Shown one piece after another: positions 50,751 through 61,170 of a DNA stretch of 64,000 nt. Each line of letters begins with the position of its first letter. The first letter of the stretch is position 1. The position numbers were made by a program, and so were the translations under genes. Below the pieces are notes generated by a model that was given only the letters and a program-made list of their open reading frames with translations, had not been told where the DNA came from and did not search any database. Source of the DNA: Prochlorococcus sp. AG-409-L18 (GTDB lineage Bacteria > Cyanobacteriota > Cyanobacteriia > PCC-6307 > Cyanobiaceae); NCBI GenBank assembly GCA_003215535.1, contig QCKG01000002.1:62001-126000 (forward strand), written 5' to 3'.

Positions 50751-52535
50751 TTAGAATTCTTTGGCTTCATATTGTTTTTTGCCTCCTAATTGAAAGTGAG
50801 AATGAACTGCTTGCAATGCATCTATTCCATCAGTTTCAGCGACAACACAACTAGTTCGAATTTCGCTAGTGGCAATCATTTCGATGTTGATCCCTGCATT
50901 AGCTAGAGCTCTAAACATTCGCCCAGCAGTTCCCGCTGTAGCGGGCATTCCTGCACCAACCGCACTTATTCTTGTGATAGGGCGTCCGTCCTCAAGAGAT
51001 GACCCTGGCCATTGAGCCAGAAGAGGGCCTAGGGCATTACCGGCTTGTTGACGATCGTTTTTCTTGAGCGTGAAACTAATGTCTCGACTTCCATCTTTGT
51101 GTTGTCTTTCGGATTGCACAATGGCATCTAAACTGATTCCAGCTTCCGCAAGTGCAGAACATAGGGATGCTGCTGTGCCAGGTTTATCAGGAACTCTTCG
51201 CACACTTACTTGGGCTTGGTCAGAGTCCATAGCCACACCTCTAACTTCAGGCTCACCATTGAATGCGATACTTGGATTAATTAAGACTTGATTATCATTC
51301 AGTTCGAAAGCCTCGCTCACAGCTCGCAAAGCTTTAGCCCCAAGTTTGGCATCTATAACACAACTGACTTTTACTTCACTGGTGGCAATCAAGCGAAGGT
51401 TAATTCCTGCTCTAGAAATAGTGTCAAATAATGTGGCTGCGATTCCTGGACGACCCATTATTCCAGCGCCACTAATGCTTAATTTAGCCATTTCACTTTG
51501 AGTTGAAAGGTTACCTCCTAATTCTTTGATAACGCTTTCACTAATTTCCTTTGCTTTGGGTAGATTTTGATTTGCAACGGTGAAAGTGATGTCATTACTT
51601 TTACCTTCATGTGTTGCTTGGATAATTAGATCGACATTTATTCCACCATTTGATAGCTTTTCGAAGAGGTGGGCAGCAATCCCTGGTTGATCAGGAATGT
51701 GAGATAAGCCAAGCACTGCTTGGTCTTCGACTAGCTCTAATCCATCTACTGGTCGTCCTAACTCCAATCCCTCGCGCCCTAAGGGACGTTTTGATTTACT
51801 AGTGAGGGTTGTACCTGGTTCATTACTCCAACTCGAACGAACGACAACACTGACTCCATAATTGCGCGCAATTTCAACTGCTCTTGGATGCAAGACAGCT
51901 GCTCCTAGGCTCGCTAGCTCCAGCATCTCTTCACAACTGACAGTGGTCATCATTTGTGCATCTGACACTTTTCGCGGGTCTGTCGTCAAGATGCCTGGTA
52001 CATCTGTGTATATCTCGCAAGCATCTGCATTTAGTGCGGTTGCGAGAGCAACGGCAGATGTGTCTGAACCACCTCTACCAAGAGTTGTGATCTCGGCGGT
52101 TCCTCCAGAGCTAAAGCTTGTTCCTTGAAAACCGGCGACAACAACAACTTGCCCTTCTTCTAGCTTCTTTTTTATTCGTTCCGTTCGCACCTCAAGAATG
52201 CGAGCTCTGCCATGAGCTGACTCGGTCACAATTCCTACTTGAGACCCAGTCATGGAAATAGCCTGAATTCCTCTTTCATACAGAGCCATTGCTAGGAGAG
52301 CACTGGAGACTTGTTCTCCAGTAGCTAGGAGCATATCCATCTCTCTTTGAGGGGGCTTGTTACTGATGGTCTGAGCGAGACCTGTTAATTCATCGGTTGT
52401 ATGGCCCATTGCAGATACAACTACTACTAAGTCATGACCAAAAGCTTTGCTTTCTGCAATTCTTGTTGCTACTGCTTTGATGCGTTCAACACTGCCTACA
52501 GAGGTGCCGCCAAACTTTTGCACCAGCAATGACAT
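50751..52535 (-). CDS. lysC: Aspartate kinase, four-ACT cyanobacterial form
   Basis: First enzyme of the aspartate family pathway. The kinase domain starts LVQKFGGTSVGS (4-15) and has GRGGSDTSAVALA and AVLHPRAVEIA. It is followed by four ACT domains in two pairs (from about residue 270), which bind lysine and threonine in cyanobacterial enzymes. The 594-residue length is that of this form. It precedes nothing in operon on the minus strand except a convergent gene; holA lies upstream. Confidence 0.96.
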   Translation of the reverse strand: MSLLVQKFGGTSVGSVERIKAVATRIAESKAFGHDLVVVVSAMGHTTDELTGLAQTISNKPPQREMDMLLATGEQVSSALLAMALYERGIQAISMTGSQVGIVTESAHGRARILEVRTERIKKKLEEGQVVVVAGFQGTSFSSGGTAEITTLGRGGSDTSAVALATALNADACEIYTDVPGILTTDPRKVSDAQMMTTVSCEEMLELASLGAAVLHPRAVEIARNYGVSVVVRSSWSNEPGTTLTSKSKRPLGREGLELGRPVDGLELVEDQAVLGLSHIPDQPGIAAHLFEKLSNGGINVDLIIQATHEGKSNDITFTVANQNLPKAKEISESVIKELGGNLSTQSEMAKLSISGAGIMGRPGIAATLFDTISRAGINLRLIATSEVKVSCVIDAKLGAKALRAVSEAFELNDNQVLINPSIAFNGEPEVRGVAMDSDQAQVSVRRVPDKPGTAASLCSALAEAGISLDAIVQSERQHKDGSRDISFTLKKNDRQQAGNALGPLLAQWPGSSLEDGRPITRISAVGAGMPATAGTAGRMFRALANAGINIEMIATSEIRTSCVVAETDGIDALQAVHSHFQLGGKKQYEAKEF

Positions 52536-52581
52536 TCAATTCACCTAAGAAGACTCTTATTATTTCAGTGTGGGGTCACTC

Positions 52582-53595
52582 TCATTCTTTGTCTGCAATA
52601 AGGTAATCCCGAAATGCGTCTTTAGCCATAATACCCCTCTTGATATCGGCTTCTACTTCCAACAAACGATTTAATAAATTTAGGAATTTTTGAGGAGGCC
52701 TTCCCTGCAGTTGCTTCCGCATTACGTAAATACGCTTTGGATTGGCAATCCCTGCTGCTTTTGCAATTACAGAAACATCCTTTTCTCCTTGCTTGTCTAA
52801 GAGACTGACCCAAAGCCATCCTCTAACTTGGCCACTAAGTGTAGAGATAATTCGCAGTGGTGGTTCTCCAGCATTTAATAAAGCATCAATGCGTTGAATT
52901 GCTTCTGCTTTCTCTCCTCTCAAGAGGCTTTCTCCCACTTGCAGAGCATTGCTGGTAATTCCATCAATGAGAGAGTTAACCAGTTTTGCTGAGATGGGTA
53001 AATAGGGTTCAGCTTGGCTTGGTTTGACGTTCTGGGATTGAGCAAGTAGTGAAAGCTTACTTAGCTCTGAAGCCAATCTTTCACTATCATTTCCTATTGC
53101 TTCAACTAGAAGTAATGTTGCATCTGAATCAAGTAAAAGCCCCATTTCTTTTGCTATGCAATTTATAAAATTTTTTTGACCATTAACATCCCAAAATGCA
53201 GGCAGAAGGAAACTTCTCTCAAAAGCTTTGTCTGATTTAATTAATCTTTGAAGCGCTTTTGTAGTTTTTAATCGTCCATCTGGTTTGTTGACGTTACTTA
53301 GAATGAGATGAGAATTGTTTGGAATGACTTGAATAACTTCTTCAAACATTTTAGTTAATTCCTCTGGGCAATTATTGCAATAGGGGTTGCGTTTTAGTAA
53401 TACGACTCTTCCTCCATTGCCCAAAGGTGGGGTACGTATTTCTTCCAGAGCTTGTTTGGCTTGATTAATATCTGATCCATCCAGTTTGCTGAAGTTAATG
53501 CTGCTCCACCCAGGATCAATAACTTTATTGATTAAGGCTTCTATAGATCTTTCGATAGAAGTAATGTCATCTCCCCAAATTAGGTGGATTGGCAT
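52582..53595 (-). CDS. holA: DNA polymerase III subunit delta
   Basis: Clamp-loader wrench subunit that opens the beta ring. A divergent family; the 337-residue length, the start IHLIWGDD, the AAA+-like domain without Walker motifs and the C-terminal SGQVRGWLWVSLL and LEVEADIKRGI helices fit HolA. It lies upstream of lysC with a 46-base gap, divergent from cobH. Together with dnaX in this window it supplies two clamp-loader parts. Confidence 0.88.
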   Translation of the reverse strand: MPIHLIWGDDITSIERSIEALINKVIDPGWSSINFSKLDGSDINQAKQALEEIRTPPLGNGGRVVLLKRNPYCNNCPEELTKMFEEVIQVIPNNSHLILSNVNKPDGRLKTTKALQRLIKSDKAFERSFLLPAFWDVNGQKNFINCIAKEMGLLLDSDATLLLVEAIGNDSERLASELSKLSLLAQSQNVKPSQAEPYLPISAKLVNSLIDGITSNALQVGESLLRGEKAEAIQRIDALLNAGEPPLRIISTLSGQVRGWLWVSLLDKQGEKDVSVIAKAAGIANPKRIYVMRKQLQGRPPQKFLNLLNRLLEVEADIKRGIMAKDAFRDYLIADKE

Positions 53596-53660
53596 AATGA
53601 AACCAAAGGCATAGTCGTATTCTGATGAGGCCTTAATTCAGATAGATTCAGGGAAGGTAA

Positions 53661-54296
53661 GTGACGAGATTTGATCATCCAATTTTCTTGGAAAGCATTC
53701 GTTTAATTCAGACGCAATTGGGTCATACCACAGGTTTGGATCCATTGCAGCAAAAAGTGTTAGAGAGATTGATCCATAGCAGTGGTGATTTTGAAGTAAG
53801 GAGTTTATTAAGTTTTAGTCCAGGGTCATGTCAACTTGGTTTATCTGCTTTGAAAGCTGGCGCAACAATACTTACTGACACTTTTATGTTGGCAGCTGGT
53901 GTTAAGCGTATGGCGCAAGGCACTCTGGCTTCACCTGTGCGAACTGTGCTTGATTGGGCTCCTGAGGAAGCTGAAAAAGGTTTAACGAGAACTGCATTGG
54001 GCATGCAGCGTGCCTGGTTGGAGAGTGTTAATCAATTGCAACCAAATTGTGCCCCAATTGTGGCCATTGGCAGTGCTCCTACTGCATTGGAAGCTCTACT
54101 GGATTTGGTTGATGAAGGTGCTCCTGCACCTAGTTTGATTATTGGTATGCCAGTTGGGTTTGTAGGAGTGGTTAAGTGCAAAAGCAGACTCTCCGGTAGT
54201 GGCTTGCCTAATATCTGTTTAAACGGGACTCGCGGTGGTGCAGGACTTGCGGCTTCGGTTGTAAATGCATTGTTAAGGGCCTCAATTGATTCTTAA
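53661..54296 (+). CDS. cobH: Precorrin-8X methylmutase (CobH/CbiC)
   Basis: Moves a methyl group to make hydrogenobyrinic or cobyrinic acid in cobalamin synthesis. The 211-residue length and the motifs RLIHSSGDFE (about 31-40, with the active His region), AIGSAPTALEALL and GMPVGFVGVVKCKSRL are characteristic. It is divergent from holA and convergent with mutS, with a 15-base gap. Confidence 0.94.
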   Translation: MTRFDHPIFLESIRLIQTQLGHTTGLDPLQQKVLERLIHSSGDFEVRSLLSFSPGSCQLGLSALKAGATILTDTFMLAAGVKRMAQGTLASPVRTVLDWAPEEAEKGLTRTALGMQRAWLESVNQLQPNCAPIVAIGSAPTALEALLDLVDEGAPAPSLIIGMPVGFVGVVKCKSRLSGSGLPNICLNGTRGGAGLAASVVNALLRASIDS

Positions 54297-54311
54297 TACT
54301 TGCTTGATTAA

Positions 54312-57125
54312 TTAGGCAGCCTTTTGAATTGATTCTTTTTTTATTGCCTTTGATTGATTGTTTTGAGGTGTGGATTGTTTGGATTGTTCAAGTTTGGTAA
54401 GTATTTTTTTTGCTCTTAAAATGACATGATCTGGTATGCCAGCTAATCGTGCAGCTTCTATCCCATAACTTCTACTAGCTCCGCCGGGAGCTACTTTATG
54501 AAGAAACAAGAGCTCATTGCCAGTTTCTTCAACTAGGACTTGAAAGTTAGCCACATTCTCTAATTTTTCTGATAGCGAATTCAATTCATGATAGTGCGTA
54601 GCAAATATTGTTCGGCTTCTTATTTGTAGGGCCAAAAATTCGCTGACTGCCCAGGCAATTGATAAACCATCAAATGTTGCTGTTCCTCGCCCAATCTCAT
54701 CAAGCAGAACTAAGGAGCGATTAGTTGAATGATGAAGTATGAAAGCAGTTTCTGCCATTTCCACCATAAATGTTGATTGTCCTGCAGCTAGATCATCAAC
54801 TGCTCCAACTCTAGTGAAGATTCTGTCTGTAATACTTAGATGTGCTTCTTCTGCTGGAACCCAGCTCCCTATTTGTGCCAGTAATTGCACTAATCCAATT
54901 TGACGAAGATAACAACTTTTACCACTTGCATTCGGACCTGTAAGAATAATTAGATCAGTAACTTCACCTAATTCAATATTATTTGGTTGAAATTTTTCTT
55001 CAACTATTGTTTGCTCAACTACTGGATGTCTACAGCCTTTAATTGATAGTTTTCTTGAGCATTTTTTTGAATTATTTTCCATAATGCTTGGAGGACAATA
55101 TGCATTTGTTGCTGCGACCTCTGCCAGTCCTGATAGTGCATCGAGGCCTGCTACTGCTCTTGCAGATTCTCGAATTATCTCTGCTTTCTTGCCAACAACC
55201 TCTCGCAGATTGCAGAACAGTTCATATTCACGTAGGGCTGCACGTGATCTCGCGTGAAATATTTTCGCTTCTCTTTCTTTGAGTAAAGGAGTTATAAATC
55301 TTTCTTCATTAGAGAGGGTTTGTCGTCTAATCCAATATTCTGGGACAGTATTTAACTTTGCTTTACTGACAGCTATGAAATAACCAAATGTTCTATGGTG
55401 TTGAATCTTAAGATTTTGATTGCCACTTGCTTTTCTTTCTATTAATTCTTGACTTCTTAGCCAATTATCTTGGTCATCAAGTTGATTTCGTAACCCATCT
55501 AATATTAGATCGACACCATCATTGATTAGACCACCTTCACTAATGGTTAGGGGGGGACTATCTATTAATTGTTGGTGAATTTGATTTGCTAATTCAAGTA
55601 GATCTGGGTCAATGTCAACGAGTGCTTTGAACCAAGTAGGCATATTTGAGTTCAGTATTTTGAGTTTTGCGGCCAGATGGGGAAGGCGGTCTAATCCATC
55701 AGCAATAGCAACTAGCTCTCGTGCACCAGCTTGTCCTGCACCAGCTCTCCCAGCGAGCCTCTCAAGATCTCCCATGGCTCGAAGCAAGCGTCTAATTGAT
55801 TGCCTGAGTGGCCTTAGCTCGACAAGGCTGCTAATAACTGATTGTCTTGCAAGTATTTCCTTTCTATCCATTAGGGGTTCTTCAACCCATCGGCGAAGAC
55901 AGCGCCCTCCCATTGCGGTGAGCGTGCGATCTATTGCCCAGAGGAGTGAACCTTGAAATTGGTTGTCTCGTTGGGTTGTCGTTAGTTCAAGATTTCGCCT
56001 TGTCTGAAAATCGAGGATTAAAGAATCTCCTGAAAAGGTGCTCCGTGGAAGATCAAGGACTATTTCGAGAGGGTTATTAACTACTTGGCTTGGGAAATTG
56101 CTTGGCCTTGTTTTATGCAAATAGCTCAAGAGACCACCTGCTGCCCTAAGTGCCAAAGGTGAATCATGAAGCCCTAAAACATTGAGTGTTTTGAGTTTGT
56201 AGTGTTTTTTAAGAGCGGATTCTGCTTCAGGTTGGCTAAAAGCTGTGTTGGAAATTTTGGTGATATGAAATCTTTCTGGACACCAGTTTTGGGTTTCGAT
56301 GGTTTCGGATCCTCCCCAAACAATTTCCGAGGCGTCAAGTTTTGAAAGTTCCTGAAATAGTAAGAAGTTGTCTTCCCTTTGCGTGACAAGAAACTCTCCT
56401 GTACTTATATCAGCACAGGCCAATCCCCAACTACTGGGATGATTGCCTTGTGCTGATTCAACTATGACAGCTGCTAACCAGTTGTTCCTGCGGGCTTGCA
56501 ACATGCCCTCTTCTAAAACTGTTCCAGGGGTAAGTACCCTTGTGATCTCTCTTTTTAATAGAGAACCTTTTTGCGGATTACTTTCTAATTGATCGCAAAT
56601 GGCCACACTTAGGCCATGTTTAATGATTTCTGAGCAATAACGTTCAGCAGCGTGATGTGGGATACCTGCCATTGGAACTCGACCTATTGCTTTACCTCCT
56701 TCCTTGCCTGTCAGTGTCAATTCCAGAAGTTGGGATAATCGAATTGCATCCTCAAAGAAGCATTCATAAAAATCTCCTAACCTATAAAGCAAAATTCTTT
56801 CTGGACTGGCTTGTTTGAGCTCTACATAGTGCCTAAGCATTGGAGTCAGTAGAGCTAGATCTATAAGGCTGTGATGAGACCAAGGTGGATTTGAGACTTC
56901 GTTTTGCTTAGAAGCTTCTTCAGTATTGGCAAAATGCTTCCTTTGATTCTTCTTTATGAGATTTGGATGCTTTCTTGGACGGTTTTTTGCATCAGCAACT
57001 AACTCTTGGTCTGACAGATCGGTGTTGGATTGTTGTGATTTCGTAGAAGGGGGGTTTTTTTGTTGAGAATCGTCTGGTGATTCACCAAACAAACTGCCCT
57101 GCAGGGGTTCAGAGTGAATAGACAT
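54312..57125 (-). CDS. mutS: DNA mismatch repair protein MutS
   Basis: Recognises base mismatches. The mismatch-reading Phe-x-Glu motif is in GDFYECFF (F119, E121), and the ATPase has [11 protein letters not shown] (around residue 728) and [15 protein letters not shown], with a family-type C-terminus. At 937 residues it carries about 85 extra N-terminal residues, low-complexity and charged, ahead of the MutS core; their role is unknown. A possible internal start in that extension cannot be excluded. Opposite psbZ with a 156-base gap that must hold both promoters. Confidence 0.96.
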   Translation of the reverse strand: MSIHSEPLQGSLFGESPDDSQQKNPPSTKSQQSNTDLSDQELVADAKNRPRKHPNLIKKNQRKHFANTEEASKQNEVSNPPWSHHSLIDLALLTPMLRHYVELKQASPERILLYRLGDFYECFFEDAIRLSQLLELTLTGKEGGKAIGRVPMAGIPHHAAERYCSEIIKHGLSVAICDQLESNPQKGSLLKREITRVLTPGTVLEEGMLQARRNNWLAAVIVESAQGNHPSSWGLACADISTGEFLVTQREDNFLLFQELSKLDASEIVWGGSETIETQNWCPERFHITKISNTAFSQPEAESALKKHYKLKTLNVLGLHDSPLALRAAGGLLSYLHKTRPSNFPSQVVNNPLEIVLDLPRSTFSGDSLILDFQTRRNLELTTTQRDNQFQGSLLWAIDRTLTAMGGRCLRRWVEEPLMDRKEILARQSVISSLVELRPLRQSIRRLLRAMGDLERLAGRAGAGQAGARELVAIADGLDRLPHLAAKLKILNSNMPTWFKALVDIDPDLLELANQIHQQLIDSPPLTISEGGLINDGVDLILDGLRNQLDDQDNWLRSQELIERKASGNQNLKIQHHRTFGYFIAVSKAKLNTVPEYWIRRQTLSNEERFITPLLKEREAKIFHARSRAALREYELFCNLREVVGKKAEIIRESARAVAGLDALSGLAEVAATNAYCPPSIMENNSKKCSRKLSIKGCRHPVVEQTIVEEKFQPNNIELGEVTDLIILTGPNASGKSCYLRQIGLVQLLAQIGSWVPAEEAHLSITDRIFTRVGAVDDLAAGQSTFMVEMAETAFILHHSTNRSLVLLDEIGRGTATFDGLSIAWAVSEFLALQIRSRTIFATHYHELNSLSEKLENVANFQVLVEETGNELLFLHKVAPGGASRSYGIEAARLAGIPDHVILRAKKILTKLEQSKQSTPQNNQSKAIKKESIQKAA

Positions 57126-57281
57126 AGCTCCTCTCCCTCCTGATAACTCGCATCGTAAAGGCCTTTTACTTCAATGCATGTGAAGCCTCGCGACACTCAA
57201 GGGCCAGTTTTATAAATCAGCCTGTACCTCATGGGACAATGATTAGATGCTGAGAGCATTGGCTCCTTCGCCCCATTCCCC

Positions 57282-57524
57282 ATGCAGTTCATTTCAGGCA
57301 TCGCCGCGAACGCCCTTCTGTTTGCTTCATTGATTTTGGTAGTTGGGGTCCCAGTTCTCTATATGACCCAAACAGACCCATCAAATAGACGGAATAGTGA
57401 AATAAAGAAAATTGAGATCATTGGTGGTGTTTGGTTCCATTTGGTACTCATCAACGGGTTCATTGCTGAATTTGTTGCACATCAGATAGATGGAGTTACT
57501 GGCTATATGGGCCCATTGGGTTAA
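57282..57524 (+). CDS. psbZ: Photosystem II protein PsbZ
   Basis: A small thylakoid protein with two membrane helices (about 6-28 and 46-66). The first helix ends with VVGVPVLYMTQ, matching the VIGVPVAYA pattern of PsbZ, and the second begins GGVWFHLVLINGF. PsbZ helps connect the photosystem II core with antenna and PsbK. At 80 residues it is about 18 longer than the usual 62, with a soluble tail (QIDGVTGYMGPLG). It sits directly upstream of ribH, an arrangement known from other cyanobacteria (psbZ-ribH in Synechocystis), which supports the call. Confidence 0.82.
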   Translation: MQFISGIAANALLFASLILVVGVPVLYMTQTDPSNRRNSEIKKIEIIGGVWFHLVLINGFIAEFVAHQIDGVTGYMGPLG

Positions 57525-57602
57525 ATCAGTTTTCTGGTCTAACTGCTCTAAATATCCTTTTAGCTTCTACGGTAGTAGGAGTAACTAGCTTGTCGTATAA
57601 AA

Positions 57603-58088
57603 ATGGCGACTTTTGAAGGACGCTTTACTGACGCAACAGGCCTGCAAATAGGAGTTGTTGTTGCAAGATTCAATGATTTAGTTACTGGCAAGCTTTTAAG
57701 CGGATGCTTGGATTGTCTAGCCCGCCACGGTGTAGACACCTCAGAAAATAGTGCTCAACTTGACGTTGCTTGGGTACCAGGGTCTTTTGAATTACCTATT
57801 GCCTCCCTGGCAATGGCTAGGAGCGGACGTTATCAAGTTCTGATCACACTGGGTGCAGTTATTCGGGGTGATACCCCTCATTTTGATGTTGTGGTGGCGG
57901 AAGCAAGCAAGGGTATCTCTTCAGTCTCTAGAGATACAGGCATTCCAATTATTTTTGGTGTATTGACCACTGATAATTTGCAGCAAGCTTTAGAGAGAGC
58001 AGGTATTAAGAGCAATCTCGGTTGGAGTTATGCTTTGCAAGCGCTTGAGATGGGATCTTTGATGCAAGCACTCCCTGAAAACAAATAA
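57603..58088 (+). CDS. ribH: 6,7-dimethyl-8-ribityllumazine synthase
   Basis: Penultimate enzyme of riboflavin synthesis. The 161-residue lumazine synthase has VVVARFND (18-25), [33 protein letters not shown] with the catalytic His, and [11 protein letters not shown]. It is transcribed after psbZ with a 78-base gap. tRNA-Gly follows. Confidence 0.97.
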   Translation: MATFEGRFTDATGLQIGVVVARFNDLVTGKLLSGCLDCLARHGVDTSENSAQLDVAWVPGSFELPIASLAMARSGRYQVLITLGAVIRGDTPHFDVVVAEASKGISSVSRDTGIPIIFGVLTTDNLQQALERAGIKSNLGWSYALQALEMGSLMQALPENK

Positions 58089-58170
58089 CAGTTAAAGGTC
58101 CCATTGACCAGGTTGCCTTGTTTAAGGCATGCTGCTCTGGTGCTTTCAGAACATGATCTGAAAAGAACAT

Positions 58171-58242
58171 GCGGATGTAGCTCAGTGGTAGAGCATCTCC
58201 TTGCCAAGGAGAGGGTCGAGAGTTCGAATCTCTTCATCCGCT
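58171..58242 (+). tRNA. trnG: tRNA-Gly (anticodon GCC)
   Basis: Acceptor GCGGATG (58171-58177) pairs with CATCCGC (58235-58241), discriminator T. The D arm is GCTC/GAGC, the anticodon stem TCTCC/GGAGA encloses loop TTGCCAA with anticodon GCC at 58203-58205, and the T arm has GTTCGAAT. It reads GGC and GGU. CCA is not encoded. Confidence 0.97.
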
Positions 58243-58255
58243 TTTACTTAAAAAG

Positions 58256-58720
58256 TCAATTTGATAATTGCTTTTTTAAAAGCAATTTTTGGCTGTTTGC
58301 ATTTTCGAAGCCAAGTTGTTGATAAAACTCAGCGCTTTGGGAGGTCATTAGATATACACGCTCTACATTCCGTATTGCTGGTGCATTGAGGAGTGCTTCT
58401 ATGACTTTTCGCCCTAGACCTCGCCCCTGAAGATCTCCAGCAACAACAACGTCCCACAGGACCGCTCGAAAAACTTTATCGCTGGTTGCTCGTCCAAAGC
58501 CGACCATTCTTTTGCCTCGCCAGAGACTTACCACTACAGTGCTTTGAGATAAAAGGATTCTTAGTTGTGCATTAGTGCGACCATCTGCCCAGAAGGCATG
58601 CTTATCTAGTAAAAGTTTTAACTTAAGCATTCCTCTTATTGGCATTAAGCCTGGACCTAATCCAAGAAAACGAAGGCCAGGTGCTCCTGGTGCATGTTTT
58701 ATCAAATTAATGCCTGCCAT
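58256..58720 (-). CDS. GNAT-family acetyltransferase
   Basis: A 154-residue N-acetyltransferase-fold protein. The acetyl-CoA site is DLQGRGLGRKVIEALL (about 96-111), with the preceding strand AVLWDVVVAGD and the C-terminal VYLMTSQSAEFYQQLGFEN, a Y-x-x-x-GF end common in the family. The substrate is unknown. It is convergent with tRNA-Gly (13-base gap) and divergent from rfbA (43-base gap). Its last codons contain the hairpin listed at 58266-58290. Confidence 0.85.
   Translation of the reverse strand: MAGINLIKHAPGAPGLRFLGLGPGLMPIRGMLKLKLLLDKHAFWADGRTNAQLRILLSQSTVVVSLWRGKRMVGFGRATSDKVFRAVLWDVVVAGDLQGRGLGRKVIEALLNAPAIRNVERVYLMTSQSAEFYQQLGFENANSQKLLLKKQLSN
58266..58290 (+). terminator. Candidate terminator for tRNA-Gly inside the GNAT 3' end
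   Basis: A perfect 10-bp inverted repeat, AATTGCTTTT (58266-58275) and AAAAGCAATT (58278-58287), with a 2-base gap (smaller real loop) and three more T after it (five T in all at 58286-58290). It sits 24 bases after the tRNA on the plus strand and inside the last codons of the GNAT gene. A T-run on the plus side only points to the tRNA transcript. Confidence 0.6.
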
Positions 58721-58763
58721 TTATTCAATCTCCATGGCAGCATTCTCCAAGTTTTAGATAATC

Positions 58764-59663
58764 ATGACTCACAAGGGCATTATCCTCGCAGGCGGTAATG
58801 GGACAAGGCTGCATCCCATAACTCAGGCTGTTAGTAAGCAGTTGTTGCCGGTTTATGACAAGCCTATGGTTTTTTATCCCTTGAGCACTTTGATGCTGGC
58901 AGGGATTCGGGAAATTCTCGTTATCACCACACCTTGGGATGAGCAATCTTTTGAGCGATTACTGGGAGATGGTAGTCAATTCGGTCTGAAAATTCATTAT
59001 GCAGTGCAGCCTAGTCCTGATGGTTTGGCGCAAGCCTTTTTGATAGGGGAAGAGTTTCTTTCGGGTTCTCCAGCCGCTTTAATACTTGGGGATAATTTGT
59101 TTCATGGCCATGATTTAGTCCCTCAGTTATTAAAAAGCAATACTGAGATTCATTCCGCTACTGTTTTTGCCTATCCCGTTAGTGATCCTGAAAGATATGG
59201 AGTAGTTGAATATTCAGCGACTGGAAGAGTATTGAGTCTTGAAGAAAAGCCAGCTAAGCCAAGAAGTAGATACGCTATTACAGGCCTTTATTTCTATGAC
59301 GAATCAGTTGTTGAGAGAGCACGCATGGTTCAACCCTCATCCCGAGGGGAACTGGAGATTACCGATTTAAATCGCCAATATTTGGAAGAAGGAAAACTTA
59401 GAGTGGAGTTAATGGGGCGAGGTATGGCATGGCTGGACACAGGAACATGTGATTCCTTGCATGAAGCATCTGCTTATATTCGAACCTTGGAGCGTCGTCA
59501 GGGTCTTAAAGTTGGCTGCCCTGAAGAAGTGGCCTGGCGGCAGGGTTGGATAGATAATGAACAGCTTGCGAAGCTTGCAGAGCCATTGCGAAAGAGTGGT
59601 TATGGCGGTTACTTGTTGGAGCTTTTAGATCATCCTGAAGGAGATATTTCACATGCAAGCTGA
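58764..59663 (+). CDS. rfbA: Glucose-1-phosphate thymidylyltransferase
   Basis: First step of dTDP-rhamnose synthesis, making dTDP-glucose. The 299-residue RmlA has [11 protein letters not shown] (10-20), [17 protein letters not shown], the GDNLFHG motif and [14 protein letters not shown]. It opens the four-gene operon rfbA-rfbC-rfbD-rfbB. Confidence 0.97.
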   Translation: MTHKGIILAGGNGTRLHPITQAVSKQLLPVYDKPMVFYPLSTLMLAGIREILVITTPWDEQSFERLLGDGSQFGLKIHYAVQPSPDGLAQAFLIGEEFLSGSPAALILGDNLFHGHDLVPQLLKSNTEIHSATVFAYPVSDPERYGVVEYSATGRVLSLEEKPAKPRSRYAITGLYFYDESVVERARMVQPSSRGELEITDLNRQYLEEGKLRVELMGRGMAWLDTGTCDSLHEASAYIRTLERRQGLKVGCPEEVAWRQGWIDNEQLAKLAEPLRKSGYGGYLLELLDHPEGDISHAS

Positions 59664-60243
59664 ATCTCTCACTGCGTCTAATGGTTTGCCTTTACAAGGC
59701 CCATTGTTGTTTACCCCAAAGATTTTTGAGGATGAAAGGGGATTTTTCTATGAGAGTTGGAATTATAATCACTTTAAAGAGTTGTTAGTTATTGCTGGAC
59801 AGGATCAAGGCGAGTTTGTGCAGGACAATCATTCCCGCTCCCATAAGGGCGTTTTGCGCGGACTTCATTATCAATTACCTCCTCATGCGCAAGGGAAATT
59901 AGTACGTTGTGTTGCAGGCCAGATTTTTGATGTTGTTGTGGATTTGAGAGCTAGTTCTCCCACTCAGTATCAATGGGTTGGAGTGCATTTGAGTTCTAAT
60001 AATCACAAACAAATATGGGTTCCAGAGGGATTTGCTCACGGGTTCCTAACGATTTCAGGGCAAGCGGATGTGCTCTATAAGACCACTGATTATTGGAATA
60101 AAGACTGTGAACGTAGTATTCGTTGGAATGATCCTCGTATAAATATCGAATGGGATGGTTTTGGAGTTTTGCCAAAATTGTCTCAAAAAGATTCTTTAGC
60201 TCCTTTTTTAGATGATTTAAATCCTCAGGAGTTGTTTGCATGA
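59653..60243 (+). CDS. rfbC: dTDP-4-dehydrorhamnose 3,5-epimerase
   Basis: Epimerises the keto-sugar at C3 and C5. The 196-residue RmlC cupin has the base His in [11 protein letters not shown] (H72) and the [10 protein letters not shown] motif. The start overlaps the rfbA end by 11 bases, with a clear AAGGAG (59638-59643) placed inside rfbA ahead of the ATG. Confidence 0.96.
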   Translation: MQAESLTASNGLPLQGPLLFTPKIFEDERGFFYESWNYNHFKELLVIAGQDQGEFVQDNHSRSHKGVLRGLHYQLPPHAQGKLVRCVAGQIFDVVVDLRASSPTQYQWVGVHLSSNNHKQIWVPEGFAHGFLTISGQADVLYKTTDYWNKDCERSIRWNDPRINIEWDGFGVLPKLSQKDSLAPFLDDLNPQELFA

Positions 60244-61130
60244 AGGTTTTGCTGACAGGAGGCTTGGGTCAATTAGGGGTGGCTTTGAAAAAAAGTTTTC
60301 CCTCCAATATTGATTTGATTTCTTTTGGACGTCGTGAGCTTGACTTGGCAAATTCTGTGGCTTGTAGAAATGCTGTTTTAGAAATCCGTCCTGATTGGGT
60401 TCTTAATGCGGGAGCTTATACAGCGGTAGATAAGGCTGAGAATGAGCCTGATGCAGCTCTTGCTGTTAATGCTCATGCGCCAGTTGCGTTTGCCTCTGCT
60501 TTGGCAGAGGTGGGCGGTCGACTCCTACAAGTCAGTACAGACTTTGTGTTTGATGGTTGTGCTGGTAAGCCTTATTTAGTTGAGCATCCTGTGAATCCTT
60601 TATGTGTTTATGGAGCCACCAAGGCTGCTGGTGAAAATGCTGCGTTGCAATTATCTGGAGCTCGAATACTTAGAAGTAGTTGGGTATATGGACCTATAGG
60701 GAAGAATTTTTGCCTAACTATGCTTCGTCTCCATGCGGCAAGAGCCGCATCTGGAGAATCTTTGCAGGTAGTTTCTGATCAGGTAAGTTGCCCCACTTCT
60801 ACTAAAACCTTAGCTTTGGCTTGTTGGCGTACGATTTTATTAGACAAAAATGTTGAAAATGCTTCTCGCCTTCATTGGAGCGATGCGGGAGTTGCAAGTT
60901 GGTATGACTTTGCTGTTGCGATAGGTGAGATTGCTGTTGAAATGGGGCTTCTACAAAAATCTGCTTTGGTTGAACCAATCAGATCAGCTGAATATCCAAC
61001 ACTTGCTAGACGACCTTCTTATTCTTTATTGGATTGCAGTAAGACTATAGAAATTCTTGGCTTGAAGCCTAAGCATTGGCGTAGAGAATTGACTTTGGTT
61101 CTGCAAGAGTTGCACCAAGAGCAATCTTGA
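60240..61130 (+). CDS. rfbD: dTDP-4-dehydrorhamnose reductase
   Basis: Last step to dTDP-L-rhamnose. The 296-residue RmlD has GGLGQLG (7-13), the STDFVFDG motif (STDYVFDG in most relatives, so Phe for Tyr) and VYGATKAAGE with the catalytic Tyr/Lys pair. It overlaps rfbC by four bases (ATGA). Confidence 0.95.
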   Translation: MKVLLTGGLGQLGVALKKSFPSNIDLISFGRRELDLANSVACRNAVLEIRPDWVLNAGAYTAVDKAENEPDAALAVNAHAPVAFASALAEVGGRLLQVSTDFVFDGCAGKPYLVEHPVNPLCVYGATKAAGENAALQLSGARILRSSWVYGPIGKNFCLTMLRLHAARAASGESLQVVSDQVSCPTSTKTLALACWRTILLDKNVENASRLHWSDAGVASWYDFAVAIGEIAVEMGLLQKSALVEPIRSAEYPTLARRPSYSLLDCSKTIEILGLKPKHWRRELTLVLQELHQEQS

Positions 61131-61170
61131 GTGCTTGCGATCATTTTCTTCCCATTTTCCCCATTAACTA

